Origin: Candidatus Latescibacterota bacterium
GTDB lineage: Bacteria > Latescibacterota > UBA2968 > UBA8231
Length of the DNA stretch: 64,000 bases
Reading direction: 5' to 3'
Assembly (NCBI GenBank): GCA_022819745.1
Contig: JAJEGS010000014.1
Location: 62,001 to 126,000, forward strand
Under the pieces are notes generated by a model. It saw only the letters and a program-made list of their open reading frames with translations, searched no databases and had not been told where the DNA came from. The first letter of the stretch is position 1. The number at the start of each line of letters is the position of its first letter. The position numbers and the translations under genes are program-made. Positions 41,516-49,469 of the stretch are shown here, piece after piece.

Positions 41516-42889
41516 TCAAGGGATTTGCCAAGCGTCCATGCCGCTTTCAAGGTGGGCGCGCAGCTCGGTTATGGGCACCCGCTCCTGGGCCATAGTGTCG
41601 CGGGCGCGCACGGTGACGGTCTGGTCCGCTAGGGTGTCCGAATCGACCGTTAGGCAAAACGGCGTCCCCACCTCGTCCATGCGCCGGTAGCGGCGGCCGA
41701 TCGCGCCGCCCTCGTCGTAAAAGACCCGCATGTAAGGCCGGAGGTCCTCGGCGATTTGCCGGGCGATGTCGGGCATGCCGTCGCGCTTGACGAGGGGCAA
41801 TACCGCCGCTTTGATCGGCGCGATGCGCGGGTGAAAGCGCATTACCACTCGCGTCTCACCCCGGACCTCTTCCTCGTGGTATGCTTCGACTAGGCAGGCC
41901 ATTAGCGTGCGGCTGGCCCCTATTGAGGTTTCTACGACGTAGGGCACGAACTTGGTGCGCTGTTCCTCGTCGAAGTACTTGAGCTGTTTGCCCGCAAACG
42001 CTTCGTGCTGCGACAGGTCGTAGTCGCCGCGATTGTGGATGCCTTCGATCTCGCCCGGGCCAAAGGGAAATTCGTACTGGATGTCGAAGGCGGCGCGGGC
42101 ATAGTGGGCTAGTTCGTCGCCTTGGTGTTCGTGCCAGCTCAGCTTGTGCTCGGGCAGGCCGATTTGCGCGAACCATTTCCAGCGCTCCTCGCGCCAATAG
42201 TCGAACCACTCGTCTTGAGTGCCTGGCGCGACGAAATACTGCATCTCCATCTGCTCAAATTCCCGCGTGCGGAAGAGGAAATTCTTGGTGTTGATCTCGT
42301 TGCGGAATGCCTTGCCGATCTGGGCGATGCCAAAGGGCAGCTTCTGGCGCGTCGCCGCCTGCACGTTGAGGTAGTTGACGAAGATGCCCTGCGCCGTCTC
42401 CGGGCGGAGAAAGACTCGCGCACTGTCGTCTTCGAGCGGACCGACGAAGGTCTTGAACATCAGGTTGAATTGCCGCGGGTCGCTCAGTTCGTTGCCCTTG
42501 GGGCTTTTGATGTTGTGCTCGCGCAGTAGAGTGCCCATCTCCTCGGCGCTCAGGCCCGCTACGTCAATGCCGTTTTCTTCAAGGAGTTGGTCGAGCCGAA
42601 AGCGCTCGTTGGTCTTGCGATCTTCGACCATCGGATCGGTAAAGCTATCGACGTGGCCCGATGCCTCCCACACTCGCTGATTCATGAGGATGCTGGCGTC
42701 GATGCCCTCCACGTCCTCGCGGTAGGTCATGGCCTTCCACCAGACCTCTTTGATGTTGCGCAACAGCTCGACGCCCAAAGGGCCGTAATCCCAGCAGCCG
42801 TTGAGGCCGCCGTAGATTTCCGAACTTTGGAAGATGAAGCCTTTGCGCTTGCACAGGGATACTAGTTTTTCCATTGCGTCGTCGGACAT
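41516..42889 (-). CDS. glyQS: Glycyl-tRNA synthetase (class II, alpha2 type)
   Basis: This 457-residue enzyme charges tRNA-Gly. Class II motifs are visible: RKGFIFQSSEIYGGLNGCWDYGPLG at the N terminus, RPETAQGIFVNYLNV (motif 2 region) near 183, FRTREFEQMEMQYF near 224, and motif 3 TSIGASRTLMACLVEAYHEE near 318. The anticodon-binding domain occupies the last 100 residues (IAPIKAAVLPLV). It is the single-chain form also found in Gram-positives, archaea and eukaryotes rather than the two-subunit form. The start at 42889 has GGAG upstream. recO lies 16 bases upstream. Confidence 0.94.
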   Translation of the reverse strand: MSDDAMEKLVSLCKRKGFIFQSSEIYGGLNGCWDYGPLGVELLRNIKEVWWKAMTYREDVEGIDASILMNQRVWEASGHVDSFTDPMVEDRKTNERFRLDQLLEENGIDVAGLSAEEMGTLLREHNIKSPKGNELSDPRQFNLMFKTFVGPLEDDSARVFLRPETAQGIFVNYLNVQAATRQKLPFGIAQIGKAFRNEINTKNFLFRTREFEQMEMQYFVAPGTQDEWFDYWREERWKWFAQIGLPEHKLSWHEHQGDELAHYARAAFDIQYEFPFGPGEIEGIHNRGDYDLSQHEAFAGKQLKYFDEEQRTKFVPYVVETSIGASRTLMACLVEAYHEEEVRGETRVVMRFHPRIAPIKAAVLPLVKRDGMPDIARQIAEDLRPYMRVFYDEGGAIGRRYRRMDEVGTPFCLTVDSDTLADQTVTVRARDTMAQERVPITELRAHLESGMDAWQIP

Positions 42890-42905
42890 GAAAATCTCCA
42901 GTAAG

Positions 42906-43685
42906 TTAGACGGGTAAAGCGGCCTTGTTGAGGCCATCGAGAAAGTCGAGCGATTTGAGCCGGCTGTGTTCGCCCCCGTGGTACTCTAGAAAGCCGCGTA
43001 AGGCCATGCGGATCTCGCCGCGCTGGGAAGGGGCTTGGGGGAGAGCTTCCTGGCTGTAGGTCCTAAGACCCTGGAGGTCGGCGAGAAAGTGCAAGCTGCG
43101 CTGGGCTAAGCGCACTCCGTTCCCAGGGCCGCAGGCGGGGCACAGGCCGCCCCCTAGGGCTGCGCTGAACCACGACGAGGGGCCGACTAGTTCGCGTTGG
43201 CAGGTAATGCACTGGCGCAGCTCTGGGCGGTAGCCGAGGGCCGCAGCGGCGCGCAACTGGAAGTACCAGAACAGCGATTCGACCTGTTCTGGCTTTACTT
43301 CGGCAAGGCCGTGCAATACTCCAGATAAGCACTGGTAGAGCCGAGGGTTGTTCTCGCCCTCGATCGTTAGGCGGTCAACTAGTTCACAGGCGGCGCTGCC
43401 AAAGGAAAGTCGCTCTAGGCTTTGCGATAAGTCGGGCGCTGGTTTGAGCAGGGTGCATTCGCTCAGGGTTTGCAGATCGCGGGTTTCTTTGACGTAGCAG
43501 ACGGCTTGGACCTCGGTCATCAAGCCGAGCGCGGCCCCGAACCGACTTTTGGGCTTGCGGGCACCCCGGGCCATGGCCTTGAGTTTGCCGCATTCTTGGG
43601 CGTACAACGTCACTAGGCTGCTGGTCTCGCCCATGCGCATGGTGCGCAGCACGATGGCGCGCGTTTTGACGATAGTGCGCGGCAC
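42906..43685 (-). CDS. recO: DNA repair protein RecO
   Basis: This 259-residue recombination mediator helps load RecA in the RecFOR pathway. The N-terminal OB fold (KTRAIVLRTMRMGETSSLVTLYAQECGKLKAMARGARKPKSRF) is typical, and a zinc-binding set CITCQ...GLCPACG near 158-184 is present. GTG start; the ftsB-like stop lies four bases upstream. Placement between a division gene and glyQS is common in several phyla. Confidence 0.92.
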   Translation of the reverse strand: MPRTIVKTRAIVLRTMRMGETSSLVTLYAQECGKLKAMARGARKPKSRFGAALGLMTEVQAVCYVKETRDLQTLSECTLLKPAPDLSQSLERLSFGSAACELVDRLTIEGENNPRLYQCLSGVLHGLAEVKPEQVESLFWYFQLRAAAALGYRPELRQCITCQRELVGPSSWFSAALGGGLCPACGPGNGVRLAQRSLHFLADLQGLRTYSQEALPQAPSQRGEIRMALRGFLEYHGGEHSRLKSLDFLDGLNKAALPV

Positions 43686-43689
43686 GGCG

Positions 43690-43971
43690 TCACTCGCCTT
43701 CTTCCGCAGGTAGGGGGATGACCACCTCGCCCGGCTTGACCAAGCCGAGATCTTCGCGCGCGACTCTTTCGATGAAATCGATGTCGCTTTCGAGCAGTTT
43801 TAGCACTTGGCGCAAGCTGTCGGTTTCAGCTTCTAGTTGTTTCACCTGTACTTCCAATTCCATTAGGGTCTTTTCTTCCTGCCACACCTTGTAGAACAGC
43901 CCATTGCCAAAGGCTATGTACGCCACCAGAGCGAGGAAGGCGATCAGCAAAATTTTGGCTGTTTTAGTCAC
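43690..43971 (-). CDS. FtsB/DivIC-like septum formation initiator family protein
   Basis: This 93-residue protein has one N-terminal transmembrane segment (KILLIAFLALVAYIAFGNGLF) followed by a coiled coil with heptad pattern (EEKTLMELEVQVKQLEAETDSLRQVLKLL). A short conserved end follows (IERVAREDLGLVKPGEVVIPLP). This is the FtsB/DivIC layout; such proteins link early and late divisome components. GTG start, eight bases after proB. No other division gene is adjacent. Confidence 0.85.
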   Translation of the reverse strand: MTKTAKILLIAFLALVAYIAFGNGLFYKVWQEEKTLMELEVQVKQLEAETDSLRQVLKLLESDIDFIERVAREDLGLVKPGEVVIPLPAEEGE

Positions 43972-43978
43972 GTCGATT

Positions 43979-45124
43979 TTAGAATAAGACGAGGTCGTCG
44001 CGGTGAATGACCTCTTGGGCGGGACGGCCCAGTGCGCTGGCGACTTCGGGCGAGTTCATGCCTAATATGCGGCGCAGTTCAGAGGCCGAATAGCGGCACA
44101 AACCCCGCCCCAGCTTCTCGCCGCGCTCGCCGATCACCTGCACTACGTCGCCAACGGCAAACTCGCCCTCGCAGGAGACGACCCCCACCGGAAGCAGGCT
44201 CTTGTCCTGCTCGGCGATGGCGCGTTGGGCACCGCGGTCAATCACCGCACTACCGCGACACTGGCTGGCAAAGCCGATCCAGCGATGCCGGCTGTTGAGC
44301 TTGCGACCAGTCGGCAGAAAGAGCGTCCCCTGTTCGCGGCCAGCGAGGATGTGGCGCAAGCGGTGTTTGCGCCCGTGCGCGATGACCGCCATTTCGCCGC
44401 AGGCTGTCAAAAGCCGAGCGGCCCGTAGTTTGGTCGCCATGCCGCCACTGCCGCGACCGTCGACCGACCGACCGATCATTCCCTCTAGGTCGAGGCTGTC
44501 TTGGCTTACTTGGTTTACTAGCTTGCCTTCGGGGCCGCTCGGCCCGAAGGCGTGGTAAAGTCCCTCGACATCCGAAAACATGACCAGCATATCCGCCCGG
44601 ATCAGGTTCGTCACATAAGCAGCGAGCATGTCGTTTTCTCCGAGTTGACGCCGGAGTTCAACAACAGCGACGCTGTCGTTTTCGTTGATTAGGGGCACGG
44701 CTCCATAGGCGAAGAGGTTGCGAAAGGTGTTTTCGAGATTTACGTAGCGATGGCGGTCTCCGAGGATATCCTCGGCGGTTAAGAGTACTTGGCCGATGGG
44801 CACGCCGCGGCGGTGGAATTTGTCCTTGTAGATATCCATCAACAGGACTTGGCCGATGGCTGCGAGAGCTTGCAGTTGGGCGATGTTGTCTGGGCGTCTA
44901 TCCAACTCCATCCGCCCCATGCCCGCGGCCACCGCTCCTGAGGTGACGATCGCAACTTCCAACCCCTGTGCGCGCAGTTCGATTACGTCCTCGACGAGTT
45001 GGCTGACGACCTCGTCGTCGAGCTTGTGGCACTGAGTGGTCAGGGCGCTGCTGCCAATTTTGACTACCAGCCGCTGCACCTCGCTCATCAGTGCCTGCCG
45101 CGACACTTGGCTAGCCTCGGTCAC
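43979..45124 (-). CDS. proB: Glutamate 5-kinase
   Basis: This 381-residue kinase performs the first step of proline synthesis. The amino acid kinase domain begins with RLVVKIGSSALTTQ and continues with VTSGAVAAGMGRM, LINENDSVAV near 160 and VDGRGSGGMATKLRAA near 219. A C-terminal PUA domain (RGAQRAIAEQDKSLLPVGVV...GEFAVGDVVQVIG) follows, as in most bacterial ProB. The GTG at 45124 overlaps the hisF stop (GTGA); an ATG at 45088 is an alternative start. An arginine-rich extension to 45526 is a shadow of hisF. Confidence 0.93.
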   Translation of the reverse strand: MTEASQVSRQALMSEVQRLVVKIGSSALTTQCHKLDDEVVSQLVEDVIELRAQGLEVAIVTSGAVAAGMGRMELDRRPDNIAQLQALAAIGQVLLMDIYKDKFHRRGVPIGQVLLTAEDILGDRHRYVNLENTFRNLFAYGAVPLINENDSVAVVELRRQLGENDMLAAYVTNLIRADMLVMFSDVEGLYHAFGPSGPEGKLVNQVSQDSLDLEGMIGRSVDGRGSGGMATKLRAARLLTACGEMAVIAHGRKHRLRHILAGREQGTLFLPTGRKLNSRHRWIGFASQCRGSAVIDRGAQRAIAEQDKSLLPVGVVSCEGEFAVGDVVQVIGERGEKLGRGLCRYSASELRRILGMNSPEVASALGRPAQEVIHRDDLVLF

Positions 45125-45894
45125 TGGCGCACCGTGACCCCGCGCTCGCGCAGAAAGCTCTTGACTTCGGGGATCGAGTAATGCTGGAAGTGGAAGATGG
45201 AAGCCGCCAGCGCGGCGCTGGCTTCGCCCGCAGTCAGCACCTCGTGGATGTGGTCGAGATTGCCGGCACCGCCCGAGGCGACGATGGGTACATCCACAAT
45301 GCGCGCCACTGCTTGGTTTAGTTCGAGGTCGTACCCAGCACGCGTCCCGTCGGCGTCGATGCTGTTGAGCACTAACTCGCCCGCTCCGCGATCGACGAGG
45401 GCCTCTACCCACTCTAAGGCGTCGATGCCGGTGGCTTTGCGGCCGCCGTTGATGTATAGCTCCCAAGACGGCGGCTCGCCGGGTGCAGTCGGACGCCTGA
45501 GCGCGTCGATAGCTGCGACAATGCACTGCGAGCCGAAGCTCTCCGCGCTTTGGTCGATGATTTCCGGCGAATACACATGGGCCGAGTTGATCGAGACCTT
45601 GTCGGCACCGGTCTTGAGAATGTGGCGCACGTCTGCGAAAGTGCGAATCCCGCCGCCGACCATTAGGGGAATAAAGACTCGCTCGGAGACTTGGCGCACG
45701 AGGTCCATGACAATGGCGCGGCCATCGGCTGAAGCCGTGATGTCGTAGAAAACGAGTTCATCTGCGCCTTCGGCGTCGTAGCGCGCAGCTAGCTCAACGG
45801 GGTCGCCGGCGTCGCGGTCGGCTGAAAAGCGCACCCCGCGCACGTTGCGGCCATTTTTTACGTCTAGACAGGGAATGATTCGCTTAGCGAGCAT
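45121..45894 (-). CDS. hisF: Imidazole glycerol phosphate synthase subunit HisF
   Basis: This 257-residue TIM barrel makes the imidazole ring of histidine together with HisH. MLAKRIIPCLDVKNGRNVRGVRF is the standard N terminus with catalytic Asp11; GGGIRTFADV near 81, NGGRKATGIDALEW near 144 and the second catalytic Asp in NSIDADGTRAGYD near 172 are present. The start at 45894 has a GAAGAG site before the ATG. The stop overlaps proB. It follows hisH by seven bases, so the two subunits are co-produced. Confidence 0.96.
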   Translation of the reverse strand: MLAKRIIPCLDVKNGRNVRGVRFSADRDAGDPVELAARYDAEGADELVFYDITASADGRAIVMDLVRQVSERVFIPLMVGGGIRTFADVRHILKTGADKVSINSAHVYSPEIIDQSAESFGSQCIVAAIDALRRPTAPGEPPSWELYINGGRKATGIDALEWVEALVDRGAGELVLNSIDADGTRAGYDLELNQAVARIVDVPIVASGGAGNLDHIHEVLTAGEASAALAASIFHFQHYSIPEVKSFLRERGVTVRQ

Positions 45895-45901
45895 AATCTC
45901 T

Positions 45902-46504
45902 TCAGCGCAGGTGCGCGAAATTGTCGAGAAGGCGCAAGCCGTGGACTTGGCTCTTTTCGGGATGAAATTGTACGCCAAAGACGCGGCCGCTTCCGGCGAT
46001 CGAGGTGTAGTCAATTCCGTAGTCGGTCGTGGCGACGCAATCGTCTTTGTTTTCGTTTGCCACGTAGTACGAATGTACAAAATAAAAAAAACTTCCTTCG
46101 GGTACGCCCTCTAAGAGCGAGACCTTGCGCTTGATAGCGATTTGGTTCCAGCCGATCTGCGGCACTCGCCCGGTAGGTGGGAAACGCACGCATTTGCCCG
46201 GTAGGATTCCGAGGCCGCGATGCCTCCCCATTTCCTCGCTTTCCTCGAACATGAGCTGCAATCCCACGCAGATGCCCAAGAAGGGTTTGTCGGCCGCGAG
46301 CCCCTCGGCGATGGCCGCGTCCCAACCGGCGGTCTGCAAGTTGTGCATGGCATCGCCAAAAGCTGCATCCCCAGGCAATACGAGATGTGTGGCCGCGCTG
46401 AGGCGCTCGGGGTCTTCGACGATCTCGGCTTCATAGCCGAGGAATTCGAAGGCTTTCTGCACGCTGCGCAGATTGCCCATGCCGTAGTCGATGACTGCAA
46501 TCAC
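45902..46504 (-). CDS. hisH: Imidazole glycerol phosphate synthase glutaminase subunit HisH
   Basis: This 200-residue glutamine amidotransferase supplies ammonia to HisF. IAVIDYGMGNLRSVQKAFE is the normal N terminus, the nucleophile Cys lies in FLGICVGLQLMFEESEE near 79, and the His/Glu pair in VQFHPEKSQ near 180. The GTG start at 46504 overlaps the proC stop (GTGA). Thus proC-hisH-hisF-proB form a run coupled by overlaps, with proline and histidine genes interleaved. Confidence 0.96.
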   Translation of the reverse strand: MIAVIDYGMGNLRSVQKAFEFLGYEAEIVEDPERLSAATHLVLPGDAAFGDAMHNLQTAGWDAAIAEGLAADKPFLGICVGLQLMFEESEEMGRHRGLGILPGKCVRFPPTGRVPQIGWNQIAIKRKVSLLEGVPEGSFFYFVHSYYVANENKDDCVATTDYGIDYTSIAGSGRVFGVQFHPEKSQVHGLRLLDNFAHLR

Positions 46505-47307
46505 GATTGCCCCAGCTCAGCGGAGCGCTCGGCTGCGGCCAGCACGGCGCTGATCAGAGCGTCGCGCAGGCCCTTTTCTTCTAGCTTGTGCAGCCCAGCG
46601 GCCGTAGTCCCGCCCGGCGAAGTAACTTGGTCTCTGAGCACGGCCGGATGCTCGCCGCTTTCGAGTACGAGGCGCGCGGCACCGAGCAGAGTTTGCGCGG
46701 CAAGTGTTAATGCGGTTTCGCGCGGCAGGCCGGCGCGCACGCCGCCGTCGGTGAGAGCCTCGACGACGGTGTAAGCCCAAGCTGGGCCGCTACCGGAAAG
46801 CCCCGTAACCGCGTCCATGAGGCTTTCGGCGACCTCGACCGTCGTGCCGACCAAGTCGAAGAGAGAGCGCACTTGCGCCACCTGTTCTGCGCTGGCAGCG
46901 CGACCAGCGGAGAGAGCGCAAGCCGCACCCCGCACCTTCACCAGCGTCTGCGGCATGACGCGCACCACGGGCATTTGCGCGGGCAGTAGCTCTTCGAGCC
47001 GGGCGGTCGATACGCCGGCCATGAGCGAGACGACTACCTGCTGGGTGCTAAAATGCGCGGCTAGCGCCTTCAATACGGGAGCGGCCACTTGCGGCTTGAG
47101 TACCAAAATCACCAAGTCCTGACCGCGGACCGCATCTGCGGAGTCGGTACTGGTGTGGACGCCCAACGCCGACAAGCCTTCGAGCGCTTCTGGCCTGATG
47201 TCGGCTGCGGTTATCTGACCTGCAGGAAGCTGATCAACCAAACCTTCAATCAGCGCCCGACCCATGTTGCCGGTACCCACAAACCCCAGTTTGCTTTTTT
47301 CGATCAT
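46501..47307 (-). CDS. proC: Pyrroline-5-carboxylate reductase
   Basis: This 268-residue NAD(P)H enzyme performs the last step of proline synthesis. The Rossmann motif KLGFVGTGNMGRALIEGL lies near 6-23, and the C-terminal signature DAVTGLSGSGPAWAYTVVEALTDGGVRAGLPRETALTLAAQTLLGAARLV and LRDQVTSPGGTTAAGLHKLEEKGLR match P5CR. An ATG at 47307 is used; an in-frame TTG lies just upstream. It is the first gene of the proline/histidine run and stands next to a sigma70-type promoter region on the other strand. Confidence 0.95.
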   Translation of the reverse strand: MIEKSKLGFVGTGNMGRALIEGLVDQLPAGQITAADIRPEALEGLSALGVHTSTDSADAVRGQDLVILVLKPQVAAPVLKALAAHFSTQQVVVSLMAGVSTARLEELLPAQMPVVRVMPQTLVKVRGAACALSAGRAASAEQVAQVRSLFDLVGTTVEVAESLMDAVTGLSGSGPAWAYTVVEALTDGGVRAGLPRETALTLAAQTLLGAARLVLESGEHPAVLRDQVTSPGGTTAAGLHKLEEKGLRDALISAVLAAAERSAELGQS

Positions 47308-47428
47308 CAATTTTTAGGCCTCAAAATACGACAAATCCTAAGCACAAAATTAAAATGCCCGTTTTCGTAAATTATGTCAAACGTCCCTAGTGAGAGCGTT
47401 TTCCCCTATGAAAAAGCTACATTTTCGC

Positions 47429-47456
47429 TTGACTTATACTGCCCTCGTACTATATT
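47429..47456 (+). promoter_or_regulatory. Sigma70-type promoter for the SWIB/H1-like gene
   Basis: TTGACT at 47429-47434 and TATATT at 47451-47456 are 16 bases apart, predicting a transcript start near 47463 and a leader of about 130 bases before the ATG at 47593. The leader contains a small ccc/ggg hairpin (47550s) and AAAGGAGG as the RBS. Confidence 0.65.
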
Positions 47457-47592
47457 GGAAAGATAATGTTGTAGCTGCACAAAACGGGTAGAATCGGCCT
47501 TAAACTTCACGAGGCGGAAGAGGCCGAGAAACCAAATTCTTAAACAACCCCCTTCGTGGGTTTTACCCCTACAGCCAAAGGAGGACTTTGTT

Positions 47593-48246
47593 ATGGCGAA
47601 GAAGAAGCCTGTTGCCAAGAAGAAGGCTGCTGCCAAGAAGAAGGCTGCTGCCAAGAAACCCGCCGCTAAGAAAGCTGCTGCCAAGAAAGCTACTGCTAAG
47701 AAGAAGGCTGCTCCTAAGAAGACTGCTGCCAAGAAGAAAGCTGCTCCTAAGAAGGCTGCCGCCAAGAAGAAAGCTGCTCCTAAGAAGACTGCCGCCAAGA
47801 AGAAGGCTGCTCCTAAGAAAGCTGCCGCCAAGAAGAAGGCTGCTCCTAAGAAGGCCGCCAAGAAGAAGGCTGCTGCCAAGAAGAAGGCTGCTCCTAAGAA
47901 AGCTGCTGCCAAGAAGAAGGCTGCCGCCAAGAAGAAAGCTGCTCCTAAGAAAGCTGCTGCCAAGAAAAAACCCGCTGCGAAGAAAAAGGCGAAGCGCAAG
48001 CCCAATCCTGCTTTTATGAGGCCCTTGCAGCCTGACGCCGCCCTTGGGGCCATAGTCGGCAACAAGCCATTACCGCGTACTCAGATTACCAAGAAAGTCT
48101 GGGCATACATCAAGAAGAATGGTCTGCAAGACCAGAAAAACAAGCGCATGATCAATGCCGACGATAAGCTGCGGGCCGTCGTAGGTGGCGCGAAGAAAGT
48201 GAGCATGTTTGATCTGACCAAGCATGTTAGTGAGCACGTGGAATAG
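47593..48246 (+). CDS. SWIB-domain protein with histone-H1-like Lys/Ala/Pro-rich N-terminal tail
   Basis: This is a 217-residue, strongly basic protein. Residues 1 to about 137 are near-perfect repeats of AAAKKKAAPKK type, as in bacterial H1-like nucleoid proteins. Residues about 138-217 form a SWIB/MDM2 domain (FMRPLQPDAALGAIVGNKPLPRTQITKKVWAYIKKNGLQDQKNKRMINADDKLRAVVGG...MFDLTKHVSEHV). The combination suggests a DNA-condensing, nucleoid-associated protein. SWIB domains also occur in chlamydial proteins. AAAGGAGG is upstream and a clean sigma70 promoter precedes it, so high expression is likely. A terminator follows. Opposite-strand frames here (Phe/Leu/Ala-rich) are artefacts of the repeats. 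Confidence 0.88.
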   Translation: MAKKKPVAKKKAAAKKKAAAKKPAAKKAAAKKATAKKKAAPKKTAAKKKAAPKKAAAKKKAAPKKTAAKKKAAPKKAAAKKKAAPKKAAKKKAAAKKKAAPKKAAAKKKAAAKKKAAPKKAAAKKKPAAKKKAKRKPNPAFMRPLQPDAALGAIVGNKPLPRTQITKKVWAYIKKNGLQDQKNKRMINADDKLRAVVGGAKKVSMFDLTKHVSEHVE

Positions 48247-48283
48247 CTACTCCTGAGCAAGACATCGTAGTCCAGTGCCATTG

Positions 48284-48320
48284 GAGAGGGATTCCCAGCG
48301 GGGAGTCCCTCTCTTTGTTA
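48284..48320 (+). terminator. Rho-independent terminator after the SWIB/H1-like gene
   Basis: A 13-bp stem with one G-T pair (arms 48284-48296 and 48301-48313) and a four-base loop is followed by TTTGTT. It lies about 40 bases after the stop, just ahead of the next gene. Confidence 0.85.
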
Positions 48321-48336
48321 CATTCCCCTCGCGTCT

Positions 48337-49389
48337 ATGACTCCTGAATTCTTTGAGCTGATCCTATCCGTTAGTATCGTCCTCGTCGTATCCTGTGTTT
48401 GTTCGCTCTTGGAAGCTGCGCTCTACTCGCTGCCCGCCAGTCAGATCGAAATGCTGGCCGACCAAGGGCGCACTTCGGGTAAGATCCTCAAGAGCTTGCA
48501 CGCGGATATCCAGCGCCCTATCTCAGCCATCCTCACGCTCAATACCTTGGCCCATACTGGCGGTGCTGCCATTGCCGGTGCCGCCTTTGTCGGAGTATTT
48601 CCGCGGTCTTGGGAGACGTACTTTATCATCGCCTTCTCGCTGGCGGTACTCATCTTTACGGAGATTCTTCCCAAGACGATGGGCGTGGTGCATGCCCGCG
48701 TTCTCGCTCGGTTTATAGCTCGCCCGATCCAGTGGCTGGTATGGCTGTTCGCGCCCTTTATCTGGCTCAACAAATTCATCGTTCGGCTCATCACCGCTGG
48801 GGCACCCGATGTGCCGGAGGTAGTGCCGGAAGAGATTGAGATTATCGCGCGGATGAGCCGTCGATCCGGTGCCATTTCTCACGACCAAGAGCGCGTTATC
48901 CAAAACATCCTCAAGCTCGATGAATTGCGGGCGCGCGATATAATGACCCCGCGCACAGTAGTCCACTGCCTCGACCGCGACTCGACCTTGGCTGAGGCCC
49001 GCGAGCAGTCCGGTAGCTGGGACCACAGCCGGGTGCCCCTCTATCAGGGAGAGCGGGAAAACATCGTCGGCTTGGTGCTGCGGCGCGATGCGTTCAGCGC
49101 CTTGGCCGATGGCCGCGATCAAGCCAAGCTCTCCGAGGTAGGCCGCTCTATCCATTCGGTGCCCGAGTCGGCGCGGGCTAGTCGCCTACTCGAAGAATTC
49201 ATCCAGCGGCGCGAGCACCTGTTTGCCGTAGTCGATGAATATGGTGGCTTCGCCGGCATTGTTACCTTAGAGGACGTGATTGAAGAAATCGTCGGCCAGG
49301 AAATCGTCGGCGAATTCGATCCGGCCGTCGATATGCAGGAACGAGCGCGGCAAGAGCGCCAAGACCTGACCGACTCTGCACCGGAATAA
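48337..49389 (+). CDS. CNNM/DUF21 transmembrane protein with CBS pair
   Basis: This 350-residue membrane protein has a DUF21 domain of about three to four transmembrane segments (residues 5-160, with SCVCSLLEAALYSLPASQIE and EILPKTMGVVHA), then a CBS pair (about 195-330: ARDIMTPRTVVHCL, LVLRRDAFSAL, FAVVDEYGGFAGIVTLEDVIEEIVGQEIVGEFD). It is related to CNNM/CorB Mg2+ transporters and HlyC-type proteins, but the C-terminal CorC_HlyC transporter-associated domain is absent. No RBS is visible before the ATG, which lies close to the terminator of the preceding gene. Confidence 0.88.
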   Translation: MTPEFFELILSVSIVLVVSCVCSLLEAALYSLPASQIEMLADQGRTSGKILKSLHADIQRPISAILTLNTLAHTGGAAIAGAAFVGVFPRSWETYFIIAFSLAVLIFTEILPKTMGVVHARVLARFIARPIQWLVWLFAPFIWLNKFIVRLITAGAPDVPEVVPEEIEIIARMSRRSGAISHDQERVIQNILKLDELRARDIMTPRTVVHCLDRDSTLAEAREQSGSWDHSRVPLYQGERENIVGLVLRRDAFSALADGRDQAKLSEVGRSIHSVPESARASRLLEEFIQRREHLFAVVDEYGGFAGIVTLEDVIEEIVGQEIVGEFDPAVDMQERARQERQDLTDSAPE

Positions 49390-49469
49390 GGCCGCCTGTT
49401 CACCGCGTCTTTTTTTGCCTAAGTTTTTACTTGCTGTTAAAACCCTCTCAAAAGGAGTATTTACGGACG

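Noticed and set aside
47588..48019. Arg/Leu/Pro-rich plus-strand frame overlapping the SWIB/H1-like gene
   Set aside because: Frame shift of the repeat tail; the real frame has the AAAGGAGG site and a SWIB domain.
47406..48065. Minus-strand frame of 219 residues rich in Phe, Leu and Ala opposite the SWIB/H1-like gene
   Set aside because: It is the antisense of Lys/Ala codon repeats; no RBS and an unnatural composition.
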